Of a stretch of 64,000 bases of DNA, positions 1 to 9,132 are shown piece after piece (positions within the stretch are counted from its first letter, which is position 1; the number at the start of each line of letters is the position of its first letter). Location of the stretch: contig NZ_MTAZ01000011.1 of NCBI RefSeq assembly GCF_002150785.1, positions 1 to 64,000 of the forward strand, written 5' to 3'. A program made the translations under genes and the position numbers. The notes below the pieces were generated by a model. It ran no database searches and was not told the DNA's origin. It saw only the letters and a program-made list of their open reading frames with translations. Origin of the DNA: Arenibacter amylolyticus. Its GTDB lineage: Bacteria > Bacteroidota > Bacteroidia > Flavobacteriales > Flavobacteriaceae.

Positions 1-1
1 A

Positions 2-472
2 ACGGTAGTTTTAGAACTTCCTGAAATCGTTTAGGACAGTATTGGTCATGAACAGTATATCAAGGAAGAAATTCTGATACCCCTTGGGCTAAATAACACC
101 TACTTTTCCCTTGAGGAAGTAAATATAGACGATGTGATGAGCGGTTATTACGTGGGCATTGACAAAGATTTTAAGACAAACGAAAACGGAATGTTGGCCA
201 CAGCCGAAGACGTGGGCATATTTCTCAGGGCATTGAACGATGGTTCTGTATTTGAAGAAGGCGAACAGGAAATCTATTCCACTATTTATGAGTACGAGCA
301 TGGAGGCCTGGTCCCTGGGTATCAAAGTCTCGCAGAATATTATGAAGACATGGATACCGTGGTCGTTCAATTCATAAACACCACGGATTTTGCGGGATAT
401 GAATGGAATTTATCGGAAATCGTAATCAATCGTATTGTAAAAATTTTGCGTAAGCAAAATAATGCTTCATAA
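2..472 (+). pseudogene. Serine hydrolase (beta-lactamase class C family), 3' remnant
   Basis: The frame that opens at base 2 reads into a typical C-terminal half of a beta-lactamase-like serine hydrolase (YIKEEILIPLGLNNTYFS, then VPGYQS and a C-terminal helix), but a TAG codon interrupts it at 32-34. The longest ATG-initiated frame (134-472, 112 aa) lacks the SxxK and YxN active-site regions, so it cannot be a working enzyme. The rest of the gene lies outside the window, so one stop is the only lesion visible. The next gene is also broken, which supports decay of this locus. The family call rests on the LGLNNTYFS and VPGYQS-type segments. Confidence 0.6.
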
Positions 473-498
473 CATAGGATTATTTTTAAATCTATTCC

Positions 499-927
499 AT
501 GAGAATTTTAGTAGTAGGTGCAAGTGGTGCCACAGGAAGACAATTAGTGGAACAACTGCTAATGCAAGGAGAGGAGGTTAAGGTAGTAGTAAGGCCTCTT
601 GAAAAACTGCCCGAATCTTGAAAGGGCAATCAGCGCTTACATATCATTTTAGCAAGCCTATTAGAGTTAAGCGATACTGAAATGACCGAACTTGTTGATG
701 AATGCCATTCAATTGTAAGCTGCCTCGGACATAACATGACCTGGAAGGGTATCTATGGCCAGCCTAGAAAACTGGTGGCGGATGCCACCCATAGATTGTG
801 CGATGCCATCACAGCGAACAGGCCAGAGCAAAAAATAAAGTATGTTCTAATGCAAAGAGCAAGAAATAAAATACCTTGTTGCTCCTTTATGCCGCTGCTG
901 CAAATAAGGGCTGAGACGAAAATTTAG
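499..927 (+). pseudogene. NAD(P)-binding atypical SDR oxidoreductase, broken
   Basis: An ATG at 499 opens a Rossmann-fold N-terminus (MRILVVGASGATGRQLVEQL) with the GxxGxxG dinucleotide-binding loop. A TGA at 619-621 ends it after 40 residues. The same frame continues directly after the stop and encodes the expected next strand-helix units, including VSCLGHNMTWKGIYGQPRKL and KYVLMQ. After about base 855 the similarity to the family is lost and the frame ends at 927, well short of the usual length of over 200 residues. This suggests both a nonsense mutation and a 3' deletion or frameshift. The segment from 682 looks like an ORF of its own but is only the middle of this gene. Confidence 0.75.
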
Positions 928-989
928 GACCTAGGCTAGTTTCTAGGGTGTTTGCAAATTTGTCCTAGTAATTGAGTTAAACTAATCAG

Positions 990-1022
990 AGGCTCCAGAA
1001 ATAAAGGAGCCTTTGTTTTTTA
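990..1022 (+). terminator. Rho-independent terminator
   Basis: The perfect 7-bp stem AGGCTCC/GGAGCCT (990-996 and 1006-1012) has a 9-nt loop and is followed by GTTTTTT. It lies about 60 bp downstream of the broken oxidoreductase gene and faces the convergent permease gene. Confidence 0.75.
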
Positions 1023-1123
1023 ACGCTTGCCAACTATGTTTCATCTAGCTTGTTCTTCCCTAATTATTAATATTGACTTCCCATTTTGACAATAAAAAGC
1101 GGAATTAAATAGAAGTGAATTTG

Positions 1124-3301
1124 CTACACCAAAACATTTTCCAAAGTAGAATCTACGCAGAAAATACCGGATACTCTAGACTCGTACACTATGGTAATCA
1201 TATCGGCAGTGGACATGCCGACATCAACGCTAAATAGGTTTACATCGGCATTGCGGTATTTTTTAACGTTCTCCAGAAGATCCCCCTCCGCAAAATTAAT
1301 AGTGGTCTTCTTAGGGAACCTAATCATGGATTTAAGGTCTTCTATATCTGTTTCCGAGAATTTTAAATTTGGATTATTATCCACCACAAAGGCATCAATT
1401 TCACCCTTCCAATTCTTGCAAATTAGAAGCGCAAGAAGAGTTGATAAATCATTGTTTCCGATGTTGAAAATCTCTTTCCAATTAGAGGGAACCTTGGTTA
1501 ACCAGAGGTTGATGTTTTTCTCAATGGCTAAGCTAGCTGTGGAATACGGAATGTATATAATCATTCCAAAATTATTCTTTTTAACATCCGATATTAGCTT
1601 GTCGTAAAAATCTAGGTCAGCATGTCCGGTATCAACACTAACAAAAATAATATTGGGTTTAAAAAAAGCGGCATTCAAAGATTGCATGCTGATATTAATA
1701 GTGGTGTTGAGTTCTCTATTTTCAACAAATGCATAAGAAACAGAAATCCCATTTTCTTTGTATTTCTGTGAAGCATTTTTCAAAAACAACTCAATATTTC
1801 GCTGTTCTTCTGGATTCTCATTAAACAACGCCAGTATTTTTATGGAACCATTGGGATGAACAATGGAGTGAATTAGCTTGTACGAGCTTCTTATTTCCTT
1901 CGGCATGGTCATTGGAATTAAAAGATCGGGACGCCAAGATCTAACTTCCTTTTGAGGGCTCAGGTTACTCGACTTTTTTGTGGCCCACTCTGCAAGCGCT
2001 GTAAAAAGACCACTTCTGGAATCACCTGCTTCGGATTTCAATTTTAAATTTACCAGATAGAAATAAAAGATGAAAATTAATATGAGGGATGTTAAGGCGA
2101 CAATAACATTAATTACAAACATAATCGCGATAGATCCAAAGGCACCTATTGCAGGTACAAATAGCGGTACTTTTAAGGTGGGCCTATAACTGGGTAAATT
2201 CAAGGATTGTTCTACAAGTACAACAATATTTACCATGGCATAGGTAATCATAAAAAACATAGTGAGAATAGGAGCAATCGTATTTAAATCGCGCAATGAA
2301 ATTCCTATAAATACGATAACGGCAGTTATTAGCATAGAATTGATTGGCTCCCCTTTTTTGGACGTTTTTGCCAGTTCCCTGCTTTTAGGTAATATACCCT
2401 TTTCTGCCAATGCAAGTAAAATTCGCGGAGCACCTATAAATGACCCTAAAGCTGATGAAAGTGTAGCGCCCAATAAACCTGCTAGTACTATGGGGCTAAA
2501 AAGGGCTTTGTCTATAAACAAATTATAGTTGGAGGTTAATTCTTCGGGAGTTGCTAGGAGTGCTGCCACGAATATTAAACTTATATAAACAAATGTGGTT
2601 AAGATTACCGCCGAAATAGTGCCCTTAGGAATGCTTTTCCGTGGACTGGTGAGATCCCCAGACATATTAGCGCCAGCCATTACCCCTGTCACAGCAGGGA
2701 AAAACACCGCAAAAACAACCCAAAAGGAGGTTCCTTCAAAATTATTCTCTATAGATCCTGGATAGTTGCCAAACAACTCAAAATCGTAGTTTAAATCGCT
2801 CACAAAAAGGGCCCCATAGATGGAAATTAAAGACAGGACAATAATCCCAAGGATTACATACTGAATTTTAAAAGCAAAACTGGTACTTATAAATGCTATT
2901 GTCATTACCAGTGAAAAAATAACCACATCTAGTACCAATGGATTTAAATTAGGCAAAATGGAAACCAATCCTTCTCTAAACCCAAAAATATACATGGCCA
3001 CAGCCAAAGCTTGGGCTATGTAAAATGGAATGCCTATAGCGCCCCCAATTTCTAATCCCAATGATTTTGAAATGATGCTAAAAGCACCACCAGCACCAAT
3101 ACGTACATTGGTAGTAATTGAAGATAAACTTAATGCTGTAGTTAATGTTATGGCCACAGAAATTAAAAGAATTGCTAACGCACCAACAATACCAGCATTT
3201 CCCACCACCCATGGTTGGCGGATGTACATTATTACCCCAAGTATGGTTAAGGTTGTGGGTGTAAAAACTCCGGCTAGCGTTCCAAATGTTTTCTTACTCA
3301 T
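1124..3301 (-). CDS. APC-superfamily permease, cation-chloride cotransporter (SLC12)-like
   Basis: The 725-residue inner-membrane transporter starts with the cotransporter signature GVFTPTTLTILGVIMYIRQ in TM1 and has about 12 hydrophobic segments within roughly the first 430 residues. The remaining 300 residues form a soluble cytoplasmic domain, as in eukaryotic Na-K-Cl and K-Cl cotransporters and their bacterial relatives. Family knowledge suggests electroneutral cation/chloride or amino-acid transport, but the substrate cannot be read from the sequence. It is a single gene on the minus strand between two plus-strand loci. The start at 3301 puts TM1 close to the N-terminus, as in homologues. 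Confidence 0.85.
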   Translation of the reverse strand: MSKKTFGTLAGVFTPTTLTILGVIMYIRQPWVVGNAGIVGALAILLISVAITLTTALSLSSITTNVRIGAGGAFSIISKSLGLEIGGAIGIPFYIAQALAVAMYIFGFREGLVSILPNLNPLVLDVVIFSLVMTIAFISTSFAFKIQYVILGIIVLSLISIYGALFVSDLNYDFELFGNYPGSIENNFEGTSFWVVFAVFFPAVTGVMAGANMSGDLTSPRKSIPKGTISAVILTTFVYISLIFVAALLATPEELTSNYNLFIDKALFSPIVLAGLLGATLSSALGSFIGAPRILLALAEKGILPKSRELAKTSKKGEPINSMLITAVIVFIGISLRDLNTIAPILTMFFMITYAMVNIVVLVEQSLNLPSYRPTLKVPLFVPAIGAFGSIAIMFVINVIVALTSLILIFIFYFYLVNLKLKSEAGDSRSGLFTALAEWATKKSSNLSPQKEVRSWRPDLLIPMTMPKEIRSSYKLIHSIVHPNGSIKILALFNENPEEQRNIELFLKNASQKYKENGISVSYAFVENRELNTTINISMQSLNAAFFKPNIIFVSVDTGHADLDFYDKLISDVKKNNFGMIIYIPYSTASLAIEKNINLWLTKVPSNWKEIFNIGNNDLSTLLALLICKNWKGEIDAFVVDNNPNLKFSETDIEDLKSMIRFPKKTTINFAEGDLLENVKKYRNADVNLFSVDVGMSTADMITIVYESRVSGIFCVDSTLENVLV

Positions 3302-3579
3302 GTTTCTAACATTTTTTACAATTATGGAATTTTCGTTGGCTGTTTAAACAAATGCATACCGGTCCTATTTGTTTATTTAAAAAGGGATATATGCTATTCC
3401 TGCAATAAATGGGGTTAGATGAGTGCTGTCACAATCAATGTATTGGTTTGTTTCCTGTGTTTATACCATTAATATACGTCTAAAAATAGCGAGTCGCTAA
3501 TCATCTGGGTAAATATTGTATGGTTTCCTTGCCATGGGCAAGTTTCAGGTATATCAATGGAATAGTCTAAAGTTGTGGG

Positions 3580-3587
3580 TATATTTG
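3580..3587 (+). promoter_or_regulatory. -7 element of the serine hydrolase promoter
   Basis: TATATTTG matches the Bacteroidota -7 consensus TAnnTTTG and lies 18 bp before the ATG at 3605. It shows that the upstream in-frame ATG at 3575 would precede the transcript and cannot be the start. I see no convincing -33 TTTG. The rest of the 303-bp gap 3302-3604 shows nothing else I can support. Confidence 0.5.
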
Positions 3588-3604
3588 GCCAAAACCCTAT
3601 ATCC

Positions 3605-5161
3605 ATGACAAGAATTATTTTTAATTGGTACTTTTTAGTACTTTTTTTATTTGTTAGTGTTTATCATTATTCCCTTTCCGCACAAGAATCCCTGCCTCCC
3701 AATTTTGAGGCGTGGGTAGCCGCTGCACAAAAAGAATGGAACATTCCAGGAATGGCCGTGGGGATTGTAAAGGATGGCGAAGTGGTCTTTGCAAAGGGCT
3801 TTGGTGAAAAACAACTAGGCAGCGGGGAAGCGGTAGATGCCAATACCATTTTTAGCATTGCCTCGGTAAGTAAAAATATGACCGCTGCGGCATTGGGAAT
3901 TTTGGTAGATGAAGGAAAAATTGATTGGGATGATAAAATCACCAAACACATTCCGTGGTTTCAGCTCCAAGACCCATGGGTGACCCAAGAGCTCACCATT
4001 CGCGATGCGCTCACCCATAGGGTAGGATTGGGAAGAAAGTTGGGGAATAGGCTTCAATTTATGACGAACAGCCCCCGGGATAGCGTGCTGTATAGAATGC
4101 GGTATATGGACATGGAAAAACCGTTCCGATCCCAGTTTGTATACAATAACGTCCTCTATTCCTTGGCTGGACAGATTATTGAATATGTGGATGGGCGAAC
4201 CTGGGACGAGTTTTTAAAGGACCGCCTTTTTGAACCCCTCGGTATGACTTCCAGTACTACAAGTATTACTCAATTGAGACCCAGCGATAATCAGGCCTAC
4301 CCGCATCAGGAAATAGAAGGTAAGGTAGTCCCCATTAATAGACGAAATTGGGACAATGCAGGTCCTGCCGGTGGGGTGAATGCTTCCGTAAACGACTTAA
4401 ATAAGTGGATGTTGATGCAATTGGGAGTGGCCGGGACCTATGAGGGGAAGGAGATAATTAGCCCAAAACAAATGAATGAAATTCACAAACCGCAAATGCT
4501 CCGTCCGCAGGCAAATGCCTTGGCGGCACAAGGTTCTTATGGCTTTGGATGGACCATCACAGACTATAAAGGAAAACGGGTTATTACCCATGGTGGAGCA
4601 ACGGATGGGTTTAACAGTGCCATGTACCTGATGCCCGAGTTGAATCTGGGGATTATAGTTGTAGGAAATACTTTTAACCGCCTAGGGAATGCGGTTGCCT
4701 ATCAGGTGATGGATGCCTACTTGGGAACCAATGCGTTAGACTGGAACCAGTATTATCTGCAAGGGTATCAGAAAACCTTTGAGCGGGCTTTGGAAGCGCG
4801 AAAAGAAATTGACCAAGCCAGAATAAAGAAAACGAAGCCTAGCCTAGGGCTAGATGCGTTTACGGGCGTATACAAATCCAAGGGATACGGAAAGGTGGAG
4901 GTTAAAAAAGATGGGAAGGATCTGGTAATACGCTTTTGGGATACAGACGATTTAGAGGCAAGGCTAGAACATTGGCATTATGATACCTTTAGGGCAATTT
5001 GGAAGAATCCTGCCCAACGGGAGGAGTTTATGCAATTCCACCTAAACAAATCAGGGAAGGTGGAGGCTTTGGATTTTGAATTTGCCCTTAGGCCTCAATT
5101 ATTGCAGGTTGGAGCTTATCCTTCCAACTATACCCATACAGAGCGGTTTGTAAAACAATGA
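3605..5161 (+). CDS. Secreted beta-lactamase-fold serine hydrolase with DUF3471-like tail
   Basis: The protein (518 aa from ATG 3605) has an N-terminal signal peptide or anchor (residues 1-26, ending near SLSAQ). A class C beta-lactamase/DD-peptidase domain follows, with SVSK at about 87-90 (catalytic Ser87 and Lys90), a Tyr-Asn-Asn motif in the middle and HGGATDGF as the KTG-like box. The last 100 residues (from LGLDAFTGVYKS) resemble DUF3471, a lipocalin-like domain often attached to these enzymes. It probably acts in the periplasm on an amide or ester; the substrate is unknown. The start at 3605 is preferred over 3575 because the latter adds a hydrophilic stretch before the signal peptide and precedes the -7 element. 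Confidence 0.85.
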   Translation: MTRIIFNWYFLVLFLFVSVYHYSLSAQESLPPNFEAWVAAAQKEWNIPGMAVGIVKDGEVVFAKGFGEKQLGSGEAVDANTIFSIASVSKNMTAAALGILVDEGKIDWDDKITKHIPWFQLQDPWVTQELTIRDALTHRVGLGRKLGNRLQFMTNSPRDSVLYRMRYMDMEKPFRSQFVYNNVLYSLAGQIIEYVDGRTWDEFLKDRLFEPLGMTSSTTSITQLRPSDNQAYPHQEIEGKVVPINRRNWDNAGPAGGVNASVNDLNKWMLMQLGVAGTYEGKEIISPKQMNEIHKPQMLRPQANALAAQGSYGFGWTITDYKGKRVITHGGATDGFNSAMYLMPELNLGIIVVGNTFNRLGNAVAYQVMDAYLGTNALDWNQYYLQGYQKTFERALEARKEIDQARIKKTKPSLGLDAFTGVYKSKGYGKVEVKKDGKDLVIRFWDTDDLEARLEHWHYDTFRAIWKNPAQREEFMQFHLNKSGKVEALDFEFALRPQLLQVGAYPSNYTHTERFVKQ

Positions 5162-5294
5162 TAATAGTTAGTGTTTGTACTCAGGGGAGTCGTATTTATA
5201 CCCGTTAGTGGTTGTTTTTCCAATGGTTATAAGACGCTCCGGTCAACGATTGGAGGTATACGTGTCGCGGGGGATAAACTTTTTATTATCGCTT

Positions 5295-6122
5295 TTACTG
5301 CAGGTTTAAAAAGCGATTTTCCTCGCGACCATAACCAATAACTTTTATGTGCTCGTGGTAGAATTCCAAAACGGCGTACGCATTTGTTTCGGTATCTACC
5401 ATGCCATGCATGTTTAGATAGTGAATCCCGTTTTTAACTCCATAGTTGCCTTTGTGATTATGTCCGTTTAGGTAGGCTTTTACATTTGGATAGTTTTCTA
5501 GTATCGTTATCACTTCTTCGGCATTCCAGAGATTATGGATATCCTCTGGGTATACGGGGAAATGGCAGAATACCATCACATTTTCTTGATCCTTTTCCGC
5601 TTGGTCTAGCACGGTCCTTAACCATTGTAACTGGGTGGGGCCAATGGCACCGTTCCAGTAGGGGGCATCAATTTGGTTTCTAATATAGTAATCCGCGGTA
5701 ATTTGATAGCCTTCACTAATTTCGGGAAACGCATGGAAGCTGAGGTCGTTTCCATCCAATACTATAAACCGCCAGTTGGCAACCTTAAAGTCATAGTAGG
5801 GAAAAGGCATTTCCAGCTTTCTGAATACCGCAGCTTTCTCATCATCCTCTACCCAGAAATCATGGTTTCCCAATACTTGGTACGTCGGCATTTTTAAGGA
5901 ATTGAAGATGGGCTGTACCACATCAAAATTTTTCCAGTCCCGATCTATAAGATCCCCTAGGTGAATGGTGAAAGCTAAATTCATGCTATTGAAATGTTCC
6001 ACACATTTCTGTAATTTCTCCTTGGATTGAATATATTTTCTGGCTCCTGCATCTTCTAGGTCCGCATATTGGCAATCTGCCATTACCCCAATGGAAAACG
6101 GGGTCTTTTTGGTTGCTGACAT
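5295..6122 (-). CDS. Calcineurin-like metallophosphoesterase, ADPRibase-Mn type
   Basis: The 275-residue soluble enzyme carries the full metal-binding set of calcineurin-like phosphoesterases: MADCQYAD near the N-terminus, GDLIDRDW, GNHDFW and a C-terminal NGHNHKGNYG. The spacing and the N-terminal FSIGVMADCQYAD match the Mn-dependent ADP-ribose/CDP-alcohol diphosphatase family. That family cleaves ADP-ribose and CDP-alcohols to the monophosphates. There is no signal peptide, so it is cytoplasmic. It stands alone between the serine hydrolase gene and the cco cluster. The activity is inferred from the family. Confidence 0.85.
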   Translation of the reverse strand: MSATKKTPFSIGVMADCQYADLEDAGARKYIQSKEKLQKCVEHFNSMNLAFTIHLGDLIDRDWKNFDVVQPIFNSLKMPTYQVLGNHDFWVEDDEKAAVFRKLEMPFPYYDFKVANWRFIVLDGNDLSFHAFPEISEGYQITADYYIRNQIDAPYWNGAIGPTQLQWLRTVLDQAEKDQENVMVFCHFPVYPEDIHNLWNAEEVITILENYPNVKAYLNGHNHKGNYGVKNGIHYLNMHGMVDTETNAYAVLEFYHEHIKVIGYGREENRFLNLQ

Positions 6123-6408
6123 GTAAGTTTGTTCTAGTTGTTTTTATTGGACATGGACCTCTAGGTAAGCATATAATGGATGCTCCTAAGAAGGTGCTTG
6201 CAAATATATAGGAATCAAGTTCCTTTAAAAGTTCTTGAAACCTATTTTCATGATCCCCTTAATAGGAGGGTGGCAGAAATATAATCATTCTTTTTTATAA
6301 AGGGATTGGGGAGGTCATTAGTATCCAGGGTGTAGTGGGGGTAAACATTTGAAAGTATCCAATTTCTGTTGCCAATTGCTTACTTCTGGTTCAATGCCAA
6401 TCCACCTA

Positions 6409-7113
6409 TTAGTTGTGGCACTCTATGGCACTGCTCACAGTTTCCGTAATAGGTGCAGGAGAAAGATAGGGGATTCCCAGTCCCAAGCCTCTTAGGATAA
6501 AAAGGAGGCCAATTAATACCACAAAAACTGGGATTAAGCGCTGAACCGTTTGCTTTGCCTTGCCTTTTAGCATGCTTCCAAAATATACTGCAGTGGTCAT
6601 TAATGGGATGGTTCCCAATCCGAAGAACACCATAAAAAGGGCACCCCACCAAGGGTTGGCAGTGGCAATACTGGTAAATACGGCCATATATACCAAGCCA
6701 CAGGGAAGAAAACCGTTTAGGAAGCCTATGGTGAGAAAGGTGTCCGGACTTTTCTTTTTCAGTTCCTTGCCCATTTGATTTTTTACCTTGGACAAAAGGC
6801 CGTAAATGGGTTTGGAAAAATTGTATTTACTAAAGGTTTGATAGGGGATTAGGACAATCACAATCATTACGACCCCTATGATTATAGAGAGCCTTTGCTG
6901 TAATCCAAATACATAGAGTCCCTTCCCCAAAAATCCAAATACCAATCCTATGATGCCATATGCAGTTAGTCTGCCAAAATGGTAAAGGGCTACCTGTAGT
7001 AGTTTTTTACCCGGTCTATGATGATCTACGGGCAACATAAAGGCGATGGGTCCGCACATGCCAATGCAGTGAAAGCTCCCCATTAATCCCAATAAAATGG
7101 CAGTGACCAACAT
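6409..7113 (-). CDS. DsbD_2/TauE-SafE-like membrane protein of the cco cluster
   Basis: The 234-residue membrane protein has about six hydrophobic segments. It opens with GLMGSFHCIGMCGP, a His-Cys-x-x-Met-Cys motif typical of the UreH/DsbD_2 transmembrane family, which databases often label sulfite exporter TauE/SafE. It lies 36 bp after ccoH and is the last gene of the cbb3 oxidase cluster. A role in copper or thiol handling during oxidase assembly is therefore more likely than sulfite export. That role is an inference from context; the paired cysteines and the TM layout are seen directly. Confidence 0.75.
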   Translation of the reverse strand: MLVTAILLGLMGSFHCIGMCGPIAFMLPVDHHRPGKKLLQVALYHFGRLTAYGIIGLVFGFLGKGLYVFGLQQRLSIIIGVVMIVIVLIPYQTFSKYNFSKPIYGLLSKVKNQMGKELKKKSPDTFLTIGFLNGFLPCGLVYMAVFTSIATANPWWGALFMVFFGLGTIPLMTTAVYFGSMLKGKAKQTVQRLIPVFVVLIGLLFILRGLGLGIPYLSPAPITETVSSAIECHN

Positions 7114-7149
7114 GTCTGGTAAATTTTGTAGTGGATTCTGTATTGTTCT

Positions 7150-7596
7150 TTAATAAGTTATCTGGTCTCTGAACAAATAGGATTCGTCTTTGTTTTGCCA
7201 GGAGACTTTTACATTCCATCTGCCTTCTACTAATCGCTTCTCGGGTATAATAAAATAATGGTTCCTCAACCGAATGGGCAAATCAAAGTCCAATTGCTTG
7301 TTAGAGGGCCTATAAAAGGAGACGGTTCCTGTAATGCTGTTGGGATCCATTTCCTGTGGAAATTCTAACTTTAATCCTTCCGGACCGTGTACTAGTTTTA
7401 GGGCTGCATTTTTGTCTTGCGCGTTAATCTCCGCATCCAATTCCTCCTGAAATCCCATCTCTGCCTGGTAGTAATCCTCACGAACTAGGTCGTGATTGGT
7501 CCTGTCATCCATCAGCATACTTACTACAAAGAATAAGATAAAACTAATGAACCCTATAAATGCCAGTACAATGCCTGTTCCCCAATTAATTTTCAT
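7150..7596 (-). CDS. ccoH: cbb3 oxidase assembly protein CcoH/FixH
   Basis: From the ATG at 7596 (MKINWGTG) the protein has 148 residues: one N-terminal transmembrane helix, then a periplasmic domain with DDRTNHDLVREDYYQAE, a pattern characteristic of FixH. CcoH is needed for stable assembly of cytochrome cbb3 oxidase. An in-frame ATG lies eight codons upstream (7620), but the shorter start gives the usual FixH N-terminus. The gene follows ccoG at 77 bp, in the usual order G-H. Confidence 0.88.
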   Translation of the reverse strand: MKINWGTGIVLAFIGFISFILFFVVSMLMDDRTNHDLVREDYYQAEMGFQEELDAEINAQDKNAALKLVHGPEGLKLEFPQEMDPNSITGTVSFYRPSNKQLDFDLPIRLRNHYFIIPEKRLVEGRWNVKVSWQNKDESYLFRDQITY

Positions 7597-7673
7597 GTTG
7601 TTTATATTTTTTGCACCCATTTTATTAGGGTCGTTTTTATTTCAATTTTTAAAAGTCAGGGAGCTATAATGGT

Positions 7674-9092
7674 TTATTTATAACTACGTGGGGCCATAAA
7701 CCTTGCAGAGGTCGTTTCAATTTTTTTATCTCCGCTATAGACACCAATTTTCACCGTATTCTTGTCGCCTTCCAAGGCAGCATTGTCAATTTCTATAAAC
7801 AGTGTCCCTTCCGTCAATTCTTGGGCTGGAACTGTAAATTCTGTATTCCCCACAAGGGATATAGATCCCTTGTGCGATAGTAGCTTAAAGCTAACATCAG
7901 GAATGTCTCTTGTGGTTTTATTTACCAGTTTAAAGGTGTATACATTGCTAATAATATTACCTTCCTTGTGTTCGTACAATTGCCCTGGAAGTCGTAAAAT
8001 ATTTGCTTCCAGATCATTTCTTAGAAAGAGCATGCCTATCAAAATCCCTGTTAGAATAACAAGGACGGCACTGTATCCTTTGAGTCGGGGTGTAAATTTA
8101 AACTTGGCTTTTTTCTCAATATTATCCTCGCTGGCGTATCGTATAAGGCCTTTAGGGAGGTCTACCTTCTCCATAATAGCATCACAGGCATCTATACAGG
8201 CCGTACAATTAATACACTCTAGTTGGGTGCCGTTTCTAATATCGATACCGGTAGGGCATACATTAACGCATTGGAAACAGTCTATGCAGTCCCCGTGCCC
8301 CATGGCTTGGCGGTCTTCCCCTTTTCTAAACTTTTTTCTTCCTTTTTCGTTCTCACCACGCTTATGGTCATATGCTACTACTATGGATTTGTTATCTAGC
8401 AATACCCCTTGCATACGGCCATAGGGGCATGCAATAATGCAGACTTGTTCTCTAAACCAGGCGAAAACAAAATAAAATACCGCTGTAAAGATCAGTAGGG
8501 AGACCATGGTGCTTATATGTTGCATGGGGCCATCCGCTATATATTGGATAAGGCGATCGCTACCTATTAAATAAGCGAGGAAAACGTTGGCAATTATAAA
8601 GGAAATCACAAAAAATATCGTCCATTTAAGCCCTCGTTTTCTGATTTTCTCTGCATTCCAGGCTTGTTTGTCTAGCCGAATCTGGGCGCCACGGTCCCCA
8701 TCTATCCAGTATTCTATCCTTCTAAACACCATTTCCATAAAAATGGTCTGCGGACAAAGCCAACCGCAAAAAATACGGCCAAAGGCAACGGTAAATAGGG
8801 CGATGAATACCACCCCTATGATCATGGAGATTACAAAAAGGTAGAAGTCTTGCGGCCAGAAAGGGAAACCAAAAATATTGAACCTGCGTTCCAGAATGTT
8901 GAACATCAAAAATTGGTTCCCATTTATTTTTACAAATGGCGCTAATAATAAGAATGCTAGGAGTACATAACTTACATATTTACGGTATTCATAGTATTGG
9001 CCCTGGGGTTTTTTGGGAAATACCCAAGCCCGTTTGCCCTCTTTATTAATAGTGCCTATGGAGTCCCTAAAATTATTTTGTTCCTGTGCCAT
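7674..9092 (-). CDS. ccoG: Cytochrome cbb3 oxidase accessory protein CcoG (RdxA/FixG), 2x[4Fe-4S]
   Basis: The 472-residue membrane ferredoxin-like protein has several TM helices, the motif CGWLCPQT in an intramembrane loop and a C-terminal soluble part. Two ferredoxin cysteine sets follow (CIDCFQCVNVCP and CINCTACIDACD), consistent with two [4Fe-4S] clusters. A C-terminal Ig-like FixG domain ends the protein. CcoG helps mature the copper centre of cbb3 oxidase, probably by reducing Cu(II). It is encoded 40 bp after ccoP within the operon. All key cysteines are present. Confidence 0.93.
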   Translation of the reverse strand: MAQEQNNFRDSIGTINKEGKRAWVFPKKPQGQYYEYRKYVSYVLLAFLLLAPFVKINGNQFLMFNILERRFNIFGFPFWPQDFYLFVISMIIGVVFIALFTVAFGRIFCGWLCPQTIFMEMVFRRIEYWIDGDRGAQIRLDKQAWNAEKIRKRGLKWTIFFVISFIIANVFLAYLIGSDRLIQYIADGPMQHISTMVSLLIFTAVFYFVFAWFREQVCIIACPYGRMQGVLLDNKSIVVAYDHKRGENEKGRKKFRKGEDRQAMGHGDCIDCFQCVNVCPTGIDIRNGTQLECINCTACIDACDAIMEKVDLPKGLIRYASEDNIEKKAKFKFTPRLKGYSAVLVILTGILIGMLFLRNDLEANILRLPGQLYEHKEGNIISNVYTFKLVNKTTRDIPDVSFKLLSHKGSISLVGNTEFTVPAQELTEGTLFIEIDNAALEGDKNTVKIGVYSGDKKIETTSARFMAPRSYK

Positions 9093-9132
9093 TCTTAGCC
9101 TTATGGGTCAATTTAATTTGGTGATTTAAGTG

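Noticed and set aside
3575-3604. Upstream start for the serine hydrolase
   Set aside because: It precedes the -7 element at 3580 and adds residues before the signal peptide.
7762-8424. 220-residue open frame on the plus strand
   Set aside because: It is antisense to ccoG, whose cysteine motifs and length are fully conserved; its composition (Ser/Ile/Leu-rich) is that of a reverse-strand shadow.
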